In this document: positions 1 through 8,297 of the stretch, piece after piece | How positions within the stretch are numbered: the stretch's first letter is position 1 | Layout: each line of letters starts with the position of its first letter | Origin: Nymphaea colorata | Taxonomy: Eukaryota > Streptophyta > Magnoliopsida > Nymphaeales > Nymphaeaceae | Assembly: GCF_008831285.2 (NCBI RefSeq) | Contig: NC_045138.2 | Span: 15,266,571-15,280,933, forward strand | Reading direction: 5' to 3' | Length of the DNA stretch: 14,363 nucleotides | The notes under the pieces: model-generated | The model's database searches: none | Seen by the model: the letters and a program-made list of their open reading frames with translations, nothing else | What the model was told of the DNA's origin: nothing | Program-made: the position numbers and the translations under genes

Positions 1-180
1 CAAATTATATGAGTCCAAGTTTAGTTGAAAAATATCTAATTATTGCTGAATCAAACTGGATCCGTCTCCTTCCAACCTTTTATTGACAAAAAATGATACA
101 AATTGCTATACATCAGATTATTTGAGATTGACAATAACTAAATTGGATTTGAATTCACTAACCTCCAAAACCAAAACAAT
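1..180. repeat. Diverged direct repeat, copy 1 (partner at 6988-7165)
   Basis: This stretch aligns along its length with 6988-7165. Shared words include CAAATTATATG, TTTAGTTGAAAAAT, CTCCTTCCAACCTTTT and GATTATTTGAGATTG. It stops abruptly at about 180, where the tandem array begins. There is no coding potential. The two copies lie in the same orientation on either side of the array and copia remnant. They could be a small segmental duplication or pieces of one older repeat family; the left part of this copy may lie outside the window. Confidence 0.75.
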
Positions 181-272
181 TGGCCATGCTGCCAAGAATT
201 GCAGTTAACCATTGGCTATCTTTACACCGATTCAATTCACCTCATCCCACTTTGCCGGATGTGCGAACTAAG

Positions 273-284
273 GCTCTGGTACCA
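273..284 (-). other. Primer-binding-site-like motif in the first array unit
   Basis: GCTCTGGTACCA differs by one base from the reverse complement of the initiator-tRNA-Met primer-binding site used by many plant copia elements. It marks the leftmost unit. Confidence 0.55.
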
Positions 285-517
285 ATAGTATAATAACAAT
301 GTTGTGCTTCTTTTCTTATAACGACTGCAACATTTTGGGCATCATTCGGTTTGAGAACACAGTCAAGGAAATAGTTAAAACATGAACTCCATAATTCACC
401 ATGCTGCTTCTTTACTTGTCTTATACGATCAAAAAAACATTTTCGAAGCAGCAATCCTTTGTGCCTTTCCGATCTTGGCAATTCAAATAGTACTCAGTGT
501 GATTTCATTTCCGATGT

Positions 518-691
518 CCCCAAGCATAGTCAGTACTATGATTTTTAGACTGAGTCTCTCTCCAAAGTCTGACTTGTCCCAACGTAGTAATCCTCAAACC
601 CTCTAGTCGTTGTTGACATAGAGTAGTTGAGCGATTCAATCGTCGTCCCTACCATAACAGGTCGAGCTTCCACTGATGTGCTTGCCATCGC
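518..691. repeat. ~170-bp extra segment inside the first array unit
   Basis: Compared with all other units, this one has about 170 extra bases between the words CCGATGT and AGCATTACTATCAGC, giving a 581-bp spacing instead of 411. The segment is not found elsewhere in the window. It is either an insertion or a part of the original element that was lost before the array spread. I see no clear terminal repeats or target duplication. Confidence 0.7.
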
Positions 692-1264
692 AGCATTACT
701 ATCAGCTTTCTCTGCAGATGAGTCTGCGATGCACCTTCAGTCGATGAACCTGTTCAATCTCCAGCCATGCTACAAAGAATTGCAGCTAACCATTTGCAAC
801 CTCTACATTGACTCAATTCTCCTCATCCCACCTTGCCAGATGTGTGAACTGAGACACTGATATCAGTTGTATAAGAACCACGTCGTGCTTCTTTTCTTGC
901 AACTGCTATAGCATCTTGGACATCCTTCTGTTTGAGAACACAGTCAAGGAAATAGCTGAAACATGGACTCCATAATTTGGCAAGCTGCTTCCTTGCTTGT
1001 CTTAGACGATCAAAGAAACAACATTTTTGAAGCAGCAACCCTTTGTGCCTCTTCGATTTTGGCAACTCAAACAGTACTCCACGTGACTTCATTCTCAATG
1101 TTAGCACTACTATCGGCTTTCTCTACAGACGAGTTTGTGGTCCACCTTCAGTCGATGAACATGTTTAACCTCCCGCTATGCTGCCAAAAATTATAGCTAA
1201 CCGTTGGCTACCTCTACACTAACTCAATTTACATCGTCTCACCTTGTTAGATGTGCGAACCGAT

Positions 1265-1276
1265 GCTCTGATACCA
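1265..1276 (-). other. Perfect copia primer-binding-site motif in array
   Basis: GCTCTGATACCA on the plus strand is exactly TGGTATCAGAGC on the minus strand, the 12 bases complementary to the 3' end of plant initiator tRNA-Met. On the minus strand it is preceded by TTATACAAG, so an LTR ending in ...TACA two bases upstream would have a normal spacing. The same perfect site occurs at 3991-4002. Confidence 0.7.
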
Positions 1277-2899
1277 CTTGTATAAGAACCATGTCGTGCT
1301 TCTTTTCTGGCAACTGCCCCAACATTTTAGGCATCATTCGGTTTGATAACACAGTCAATGGAAGAGCTGAAACATGGACTCCATAATTCGCCAAACTGTT
1401 TCCTTATTTGTCTTAGACGATAAAAAAACAACATTTTTGAAGCAGTAAACCTTTGTGTCTCTCCGATCTTGGCAACCCAAACAGTACTCCGTGTGACTTC
1501 AGTCCCGATGTTAGCACTACTATCAGCTTTCTTTGCAGACGAGTTTGTGGTCCACCTGATGAACATGTTTAACCTCCGGACATGCTGTCAAAAGTTACAA
1601 CTAACCGTTGGCTACCTCTACCTTGACTCAATTCACATCATCCCACCTTGCCAGATGTGTGATCCAAGTCTCTGATACCAGTTGTATAAGAACCATGTCA
1701 TGTTTATTTTCTTACAACTGCTGCAGCATCTTGGGCATCCTTCGGTTTGAGAACACAGTCAAAGAAATAACTGAAACATGAACTCCATAATTTATGAAGA
1801 TGCTTCCTTACTTGTCTTAGACGATCAAATAAACAACATTTTTGAAACAGCAATTCTTCATGCATCTTCAATCTTGGCAACTCAAATAGTACTCCGTGTG
1901 ACTTCATTCCCAATGTTAGCACTACTGTCAGCTTTCTCTACTGACGAGTTTGTGGTCCACCTTCAATCGATGAACATGTTTTACTTGCCGCAATGCTGTA
2001 AAAAATTACAACTAACCGTTGGCTACCTCTACACTAACTCAACTCACATCGTCCCACATTGCTAGATGTGCGAAACTAAGCTTTGATACCACTTGTATAA
2101 GAACTATGTCGTGCTTCTTTTCTTGCAACTGCTGCAGTATCTTCGGAATCCTTTGGTTTGAGAACACAGTCAAGGAAATAGCTGAAACATGGACTCCATA
2201 ATTCTCCAAGCTCCTTCCTTTCTTGTTTTAGACGATTAAAGAAACAACATTTTCGAAGCAGCAATTCTTTGTGTCTCTCCGATCTTGGCAACTCAAACAG
2301 TACTCCGTGTGACTTCATTTCCAATGTTAGCACTACTATCAACTTTCTCTGCAGATGAGTTTGGAGTCCACCTTTAGTCAATGAACATGTTTAACCACCC
2401 GCCATGCTGCAAAAAATTGCAGCTAACCGTTGGCCACCTCTACACTAATTCAATTCACATCGTACCACTTTGCTAGATGTGCTAACCGAGACTCAAATAC
2501 CACTTGTATAAGAACCATGTCATGCTGCTTTTCTTGCAACTGCTGCAGCATCTTGGGCATCCTTCGGTTTGAGAACATAGTCAAGGAAATAGCTGAAACA
2601 TGAACTCCATAATTCGCCAAGCTGCTTCGTTACTTGTCTTAGACGATCAAAGAAACAACATTTCCGAAGCAACAATCTTTTGTGCCTCTCCAATGTTGGC
2701 AACTCAAACAGTACTCTATGTGACTTCATTGCCGATGTTAGCACTACTGTCAGCTTTCTCTGCAGACGAGTCTGTGGTCCACCTTCAGTCGAAGAACATG
2801 TTTGACCTCCCGCCATGCTGCTAAAAATTACAGCTAACCATTGGCTACCTCTACTGATTCAATTCACATCTTCCCACCTTGCTAGACGTGCCAATCGAT

Positions 2900-3239
2900 G
2901 TTCTAATACCACTTGTATATAAACTATGTCGTGCTTCTTTTCTTGCAACTGCTGCAGCATCTTGGACATCATTCAGTTTGAGAATGCAGTTAAGGAAATA
3001 GCTGAAACATGAACTCCATAATTCAACAAGCTACTTCCTTGTCTTAGGCGATCAAAGAAACAACATTTTCGAAGCAGCAATTCTTCGTGCCTTTTCGATC
3101 TTGGCAACTCAAACAATACTCTATGTGACTTCATTCCCGATGTCAACACTACTGTCAGCTTTCTCTGCAGATGAGTTTGTGGTCCACCTGTGTAGACTCA
3201 ATCCACATCGTCCCACCTTGCCAGATGTGTGAACCGAGA
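2900..3239 (-). repeat. Shortened array unit (~339 bp) with internal deletion
   Basis: This unit lacks about 70 bp normally found between GTGGTCCACCT and the GACTCAAT...CACATCGTCCCACC segment; the junction is near 3189. The unit at 3648-3991 has a deletion at the same position, so the two probably descend from one deleted unit. Confidence 0.8.
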
Positions 3240-3647
3240 CTCTGATACCACTTGTATAAGAACCATGTCGTGCTTCTTTTCTTGCAACTGCTGTAGTATC
3301 TTGGCATCTTTTGGTTTGAGAACACAGTCAAGGAAAGTGCGAAAACATGGACTCCATGGTTGACCAAACTGCTTCGTTACTTGTCTTAGATGATCAAAGA
3401 AACAACATTTTTGAAGCAGCAATCCTTTGTGTCTCTCCGATCTTGGCAACTTAACAGTACTCCGTGTGTCTTCATTCCTGATGTTAGCATTACTATCAGC
3501 TTTCTCTGCAGACGAGTTTGTGGTCCACCTTCAGTGGATGAACATGTTTTCCCTTTCGACATGCAACCAAAAATTATAGCTAACCGTTGGCTATCTCTAC
3601 ATTGACTCAATTCACATCGTCTCACATTGCCAGATGTGCGAATCGAG

Positions 3648-3991
3648 GCTCTGATCCGAGTTGTATAAAAACCATGTCGTGCTTCTTTTCTTTTAACTGC
3701 TGTAGCATCTTGGGCATTCTTTAGTTTGTATACAGAGTCAAGGAAATAGCTGAAACATGAACTGCATAATTCAAGAAGAAGCTTCTTTACTTGTCTTAGA
3801 TGATCAAAGAAACAATATTATCGAAGCAACAATTTTTCGTGCCTCTTCAATCTTGGCAACTCAAATAGTACTCCGTGTGACTTCATTCTCGATGTTGGCA
3901 CTACTGTCAGCTTTCTCTGCAGACGAGTTTGTGGTCCACCTATGTAGACTCAATTCACGTCGTCCCACCTTGCCAGATGTGCGAACTGTGG
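3648..3991 (-). repeat. Second shortened array unit (~343 bp), same deletion
   Basis: The junction near 3940 reads GTGGTCCACCT followed by ATGTAGACTCAAT, almost identical to the junction near 3189. A full-length 409-bp unit lies between the two short ones, which suggests that a two-unit block was duplicated or that unequal exchange moved the variant. Confidence 0.8.
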
Positions 3992-4452
3992 CTCTGATAC
4001 CACTTGTATAAGAACCATGTCGTGCTTCTTTTCTTGCAACTGCTGCAGCATCTTAGGCATCCTTTGATTTGAGAACACAGTCAAGGAAATAGCTGAAACA
4101 CGAACTTCATAATTCACTAAGTTGCTTCCTTACTTGTTTTAGACGATCAAAGAAACAACATTTTCGAAGCAACAATCTTTCGTGCTTCTCCAATCTTGAC
4201 AACTCAAACAGTACTCCGTGTGACTTTATTCCCGATGTCAGCACTATTTTCAGCTTTCACTGCAGACGAGTCTGTTGTCCACCTTTAGCCGTTGTACCTG
4301 TTTGATCTCCCGCCACGCTGCCAAAAGTTACAGCTAACCGTTGACTTCTACACTGACTCAATTCACATCGTCCCACCTTGCCAGATATGTGAACCGAGAC
4401 TTTGATACCAGTTATATAAGAACCATGTCGTGCTTCTTTTCTTGCAACTAAT

Positions 4453-4514
4453 GCAGCATCTTGGGCATCCTTCAGTTTGAGAACATAATCAAGGAAGGAT
4501 GCCGAAGATGCTGC
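4453..4514. repeat. 18-bp inverted repeat unique to the last array unit
   Basis: GCAGCATCTTGGGCATCC (4453-4470) is followed by GGATGCCGAAGATGCTGC (4497-4514), its reverse complement with one mismatch, across a 26-base spacer. The second arm is extra sequence that other units lack at this point. It looks like a templated inverted insertion copied from the neighbouring array sequence. Confidence 0.8.
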
Positions 4515-4648
4515 AACAGAAACATGGACTCCATAATTCACCAAACTGTTTCCTTATTTGTCTTAGACGATAAAAAAAACAACATTTTCGAAGCAGCAAT
4601 CATTCGTGCCTCTCCGATCTTAGCAACTCGAACAATACTCCGTGTTTT

Positions 4649-5072
4649 TCGACAAGGTTTCGGTGCATAGACTGTCGATACAGGTCCAGACTGCTTACAT
4701 GTGTCAATAAAAACAACCAGGACATTTCCCAGCGTTGCTGAAGGTCCAATCTTGGCCATTGAAATTCATCATAGTACCAACGTAGAATGCGAAGGAAGGA
4801 GAGATAGAGAAAAGGCATGCCCGACAAATGCAATGAAAAAATTATGTTCGTTAAATATGCATGGTATCACTATGGAAGGCCATCATGAACCTTGATTACA
4901 CAATGCCCATAAAGAGCTTAAATAGGTGACACTGACATCCATTTGATGATAAAAAAACTAAATCTTATTTTGTAAAAAGATTTTCTTTCCCTTTATCATT
5001 TAATTTTGATCTATCTTGTTGTGATTCTTTCCTTAAATCTCTTTAGAAGTGGTTGTCTTTCAACCTTATCGT
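4649..5072 (-). mobile_element. Probable LTR (3'-type position) of a decayed copia element, minus strand
   Basis: Read on the minus strand, the LTR would begin with TGTTAACG at about 5072, directly after a purine-rich stretch GAAGGAGGA that fits a polypurine tract. About 170-215 bp of it (4855-5040) is repeated at 5365-5580 in the same orientation. Its far end merges into the tandem array near 4648; if the array begins inside the LTR, the LTR could continue to the primer-binding motif at 4399-4410. There are no clean target-site duplications, so the boundaries are approximate. Confidence 0.5.
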
Positions 5073-5340
5073 TAACATCCTCCTTCAAACTGGACGATAT
5101 GTTTGAAAGTTCAAGTTTGCTGCAGAACTTTGTAAAACCTAATCATTTTATCTCTCTTGTTGATTCGACGAGCCCAAATTTGCTTCATGAGGTTTGGATT
5201 CAAACGAATCAAGTCCTTGCCTTTATGAAGATGGCAGCTATCTCTTTGGTCGTCTGCAAGTCATTTTGGGCTTTGATCTTCTTCTCTTGCTACTATGTTG
5301 AAAAAATATAAAAGAAGCAAAGTAAACAAACAATAATTAA
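5073..5340 (-). pseudogene. Remnant of copia polyprotein 3' end (RNase H C-terminus) and polypurine tract
   Basis: On the minus strand this fragment reads QTTKEIAAIFIKAR, matching in position and pattern the conserved copia RNase H C-terminal stretch (consensus like TKEQLADIFTKAL). It is followed about 35 codons later by FCSKLELSNISSSLKEDVN, which resembles the usual last residues (KLGM.NIYAP.L) before the polypurine tract. At least three stops interrupt it, and integrase, reverse transcriptase and gag are all absent. The piece ends directly against the second LTR-like copy, so the element has lost nearly all of its interior. The assignment rests on motif memory, not a search. Confidence 0.6.
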
Positions 5341-5360
5341 AAGATTATTTTTATTAAACA

Positions 5361-5580
5361 AGCATATGGTTTTTCGCCATGGAAGGTCATTATGAGCATT
5401 GATTACACAATGCAAAGAAAGAACTTAAATAAGGGACATTAGCATCCATTTGACCATAAATAAGGAAACTAAATCTGATTTTGTGGAAAGATTTTCTTTC
5501 CCTTTATCATTTAATTTTGATTTATCATTTTGGGATTCTTTAATCACCTCAAATTTTTTTAAAACGACTACCTTCTTTTA
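5361..5580 (-). repeat. Second LTR-like copy, partial (partner 4855-5040)
   Basis: It shares with 4855-5040 the words TTGATTACACAATGC, CATCCATTTGA and AGATTTTCTTTCCCTTTATC and keeps the same order and orientation. Lying on the other side of the RNase H remnant, it is where the opposite LTR of a minus-strand copia element should be. It is partial: the expected TGTT start is degraded, and sequence beyond ~5580 has no partner. Confidence 0.65.
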
Positions 5581-5748
5581 CCCAAACACAAAACTCAACT
5601 TTAGATCTGAGATTTAAATCCAAAATTCAATTCTTGAATCCAAATTAGATTCGAAACCCAAGTTCAAATCTAAGTCAAGCTTTTCAAACCCAAAACTCGA
5701 AATGGAGTTGGAAGCACAAAATTTAAATTTATGAACACTTCGCATCCC

Positions 5749-5826
5749 TAACATCTGATCTGACTGATCTCACTCCAACATGATCAGATGTTAAATGTTA
5801 CATCTGATCTGACTCCAACATGATCC
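5749..5826. repeat. Inverted repeat plus local direct duplication
   Basis: TAACATCTGATC (5749-5760) is perfectly inverted as GATCAGATGTTA (5782-5793). The block ACATCTGATCTGACT...CCAACATGATC then occurs a second time just downstream (about 5799-5826), and the words CGCATCCCTAAC and GCGTCCCTAAC bracket both copies. Confidence 0.85.
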
Positions 5827-6127
5827 GTGTGGCGTCCCTAACCATGTGTATGGGCTAAGAGGAAGCAAAACACATCATCTGGAGTATTGATCTGCAGTAT
5901 AAGGACCCATGCCATCTCGAATACTTTTTTGCTCCAATCGCGCTGCCAATCAATAACTGATTCTTGCAGAATATTAAAGAAGGAAACGTTGAGAAACACT
6001 TTGAATCAATTGTTATAGCATGCACGATGCGTCTTAGGTTTTTCATTGTTGTATTTCAAGATCTTGCAATGCGTTCTCGCACCTTTCTTAGTCAGCTGAG
6101 TATATCTATCTTATATACAATTCTCCT

Positions 6128-6152
6128 CACACACACACACATATATATATAT
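6128..6152. repeat. (CA)n-(TA)n compound microsatellite
   Basis: A run of alternating CA passes directly into alternating AT, about 25 bases in total. It is a simple repeat and likely polymorphic in length. Confidence 0.95.
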
Positions 6153-6987
6153 TGTTTTATGTTGTTATCCCTGTAAATAGTCGTGTTTCAAACTCGGAAT
6201 TTATAACCACTTTTTCCCCAAAAGGGGACATTTTCATCTTTACAAAAAGTTATTTTCTCAAATTTCACTTTTGCCTTCGTAGAAGTTTCTCTATAAGGGT
6301 GTTTTTGTCATTTCATGCCCCAAATACCCAATCTGGCCTAACATATTACATATCACCTGTGCTGCATGAGTTTGAGTTGCATGCGCCACTCGTTGCGCGC
6401 AACAAATGTATGCTAAAGAAAAGGGACATTCTTAAAAATTTTGCAAAAAAATTGTCCTTTTAAGTCTTTTCACTTTTTTAGATTTCGCTTTTAAAAAGCC
6501 ACATAAAATTTCGTGCATAATTACCCAATACATAACCAGGTTTGGTGCTGCATGCCTCGTTAACATTTTTCATCTACTGACATTGATGGGGCAGCCTTTG
6601 TGAATAATTTTCTGAAAAAATCAAGCCTGGTTTGTAGTTCTCTAACACTTGGGCAGTGATTTGGTATTAGCCTATAGTGAGGAGGTTTATTATAATTAAT
6701 GATACAAAGTCATCGGACCAATCCGAGACCCAGCGGTCCACGGCCGTCACCTTTCAATAGTTCGAATATTATTTCAAGGATAACCCAAAATTTAAAGCTC
6801 TGTATCCTTTCAATTTTGTCGGATGACTTCGAGGAGACACCAAATTTAATGTTCATTCCCTAGATTTGATAACAAACTGTCTATCTAATGCGTCATAAAT
6901 GAACAAAAAGTGGTTCAATCAGATTTCATTTGAGTTGGAAATTGATTTTATTATACACGAGTACAAGAATAGATTACATGTGAATCT

Positions 6988-7165
6988 CAAATTATATGGG
7001 CCCTAGTTTAGTTGAAAAATTATCTAATTATTTCGGAATCAAACTGGGTCGGCCTCCTTCCAACCTTTTGTTAATAAAAAATAACACAAATTGCTATTCA
7101 TCTGATTATTTGAGATTGGCAATAGCTACATTTGATTTGAATTCAGTAAGCTCCGAAATTATGAG
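6988..7165. repeat. Diverged direct repeat, copy 2 (partner at 1-180)
   Basis: It aligns with the first 180 bases of the window. It also contains the 25-base word beginning ATCTGATTATTTGAGATTGG at 7100-7124, which recurs at 7184-7208 (period 84), so this copy has had a further local duplication that copy 1 does not show. Confidence 0.75.
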
Positions 7166-7752
7166 ATACACTGATATACATACATCTGATTATTTGAGAT
7201 TGGCAATATCCTGGTGCCTTGGGACCTGGCTTCAGTAGGAATATAACCGGATCGAGTTGTGTGTGAACTTGCATGGAAAAGCTGAAGGCGAAATCCCATG
7301 GCAATCGGTTGCTGGCTAACATTCTATGCGTTCAAGTTCTCAAGATTGTTAAAATACACTTAAGCGAGTTTCACCGAAACTTACTGCGTTGAACAGAAGG
7401 CAAAGTCGTTGACGTATGGCCAGTGACTTATCCGCGTCACATTTTATATTTATCAAGCGCATCAACCGAACTTTCCACTTAGCACCAATTCAGTTGGCCC
7501 CTCCATATCTTTTTTTTATATATAAAAGTTAGTTACTAACGTATCATAATGCGGTCTCGATTTCGTGTGTATTTTAAAGTTGGATTTGGATTCTGATGTG
7601 AAGGTAAAAGTAGATTATTCAGGTTGCGAATTTAAATAATCCATTCAAATGTTGTCAGGACTTTTCTTCAGCAGTATTCATATGCGAATTTGAACCCGAA
7701 CATCTAGTTCGTAGATGCGATGAAGCCGACCATAACGAACAAACTGTAGTAG

Positions 7753-7905
7753 TCCACAAGTTTCTTTTGCTAAGAAAATGTCGTGGGCCATGAAATCCTC
7801 TTTCTCGTGGAATTTTTTGGAAACTAAGCTGGCCTTTACGTATACCATGCACTTCTCTTGACGTTGATTTTTTTCTTCTATTGACCGTAGCATAAAAATT
7901 ATGTA
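7753..7905 (+). promoter_or_regulatory. Upstream module, first copy in segment A
   Basis: The module begins with GTCCACAAGTTTC and runs through GCTAAGAAAA, GGGCCATGAAATCC, TCTCGTGGAATTTTTT and GAAACTAAGCTGGCC. It recurs at 7911-8000 and, upstream of the second NHL gene, at 13290-13440. TCCACAAG and CTCGTGGA (CTTGTGGA in the 13290 copy) form short inverted arms. TTGACG (7858) and TTGACC (7881), matching the WRKY W-box core, lie in this copy. A regulatory role is inferred from conserved placement only; it could equally be a small repetitive element. Confidence 0.45.
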
Positions 7906-7910
7906 GTTAG

Positions 7911-8000
7911 TCCACAAGTTTCATTTGCTAAGAAAACATGGTGGGCCATGAAATCCACTTTCTCGTGGAATTTTTTTGAAACTAAGCTGGCCTGGCAATC
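7911..8000 (+). promoter_or_regulatory. Upstream module, second tandem copy in segment A
   Basis: A near-identical shorter copy of the module at 7753, starting at AGTCCACAAGTTTC and ending at AAGCTGGCC. It lacks the tail with the two TTGAC words. The offset between the copies is about 159 bp. Gene A therefore has two modules upstream where gene B has one. Confidence 0.6.
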
Positions 8001-8197
8001 TCGAATGAAAAATCCAACTTGAATCTCGATCGGTGTAGACTGCCTATAATCCAATCCGGGTTTTGATTGGAGATCAAACCAAATCCGATCTGATGCCGTT
8101 CTTTTTAGAATTTGGATCGGGTATCCGAGCTAACATGACCCGTTTGAACCGAGAGTGGATTGCCGTTACCCTGGGGTCTCGGACTCTTAGTCTTAGC

Positions 8198-8206
8198 CTA
8201 TAAGAA
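8198..8206 (+). promoter_or_regulatory. Probable TATA box of the first NHL gene
   Basis: CTATAAGAA lies 99 bases before the start codon. A start of transcription about 30 bases downstream would leave a pyrimidine-rich leader of roughly 70 bases. In the paralogous promoter the aligned sequence is CCATAAGAA (13511), with the first T changed. Confidence 0.55.
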
Positions 8207-8297
8207 TCGTGCCAACACCACCCTTCTCCGACCACTGCACCCCTTCCTCACTCCGCTACCACCAACTTCTCATTCTCTGCCGCCGAGTTCCGCCACC

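Larger units (their letters stand above)
181..4648 (-). repeat. Tandem array of ~411-bp units carrying copia-type primer-binding motifs
   Basis: About eleven units follow one another. Anchored on the motif GCTCTGATACCA (reverse complement of the plant Ty1-copia primer-binding site TGGTATCAGAGC), sites start at 273, 854, 1265, 1669, 2080, 2491, 2900, 3239, 3648, 3991 and 4399. Spacings are 581, 411, 404, 411, 411, 409, 339, 409, 343 and 408. Other words recurring in most units are TTGTCTTAGACGATCAAAGA, AGTACTCCGTGTGACTTCAT and GAACACAGTCAAGGAAATAG. My hand-drawn consensus reads without a stop on the minus strand through the unit boundary (137 codons), with segments such as GKVGRCELSQC and LLLRKCCFFDRLRQ. 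Every actual copy has stops or frameshifts, so it is not a present-day gene. I do not recognise the translation. It most likely arose by tandem amplification around an LTR end, primer-binding site and leader of a copia element; this is inference. Confidence 0.9.
5581..6987. other. Non-coding AT-rich intergenic stretch
   Basis: No convincing gene. All reading frames are short and contain no recognisable domain. The stretch contains a small duplicated inverted repeat (5749-5826), a CA/TA microsatellite (6128-6152) and a diffuse pair of GGGACATT-containing repeats near 6223 and 6423. These are typical of decayed plant intergenic DNA. Confidence 0.7.

Noticed and set aside
181-4648. CRISPR array
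   Set aside because: Units are about 411 bp with no short-repeat/unique-spacer pattern, and the DNA is plant nuclear.
382-4670. Many short open frames on both strands of the array as individual small genes
   Set aside because: They are pieces of the same repeat unit read between random stops. They differ in length and frame from unit to unit and show no conserved start.
5006-5311. A 101-codon plus-strand gene
   Set aside because: Its region reads better on the minus strand as the RNase H and polypurine-tract end of a copia element. Open antisense frames at this place are common in plant genomes.
6152-6463. A 103-codon open frame in intergenic DNA
   Set aside because: It overlaps a microsatellite and degenerate repeats. 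The translation is rich in Phe, Ser and Lys as expected from AT-rich DNA and matches no family I know.
8160-8297. N-terminal extension of the first NHL protein by 46 residues
   Set aside because: The frame is open upstream of 8298 but contains no ATG, begins at TTG, and would run through the probable TATA box and leader. The family normally starts shortly before the membrane span, and GCCACCATG at 8298 is a good start.
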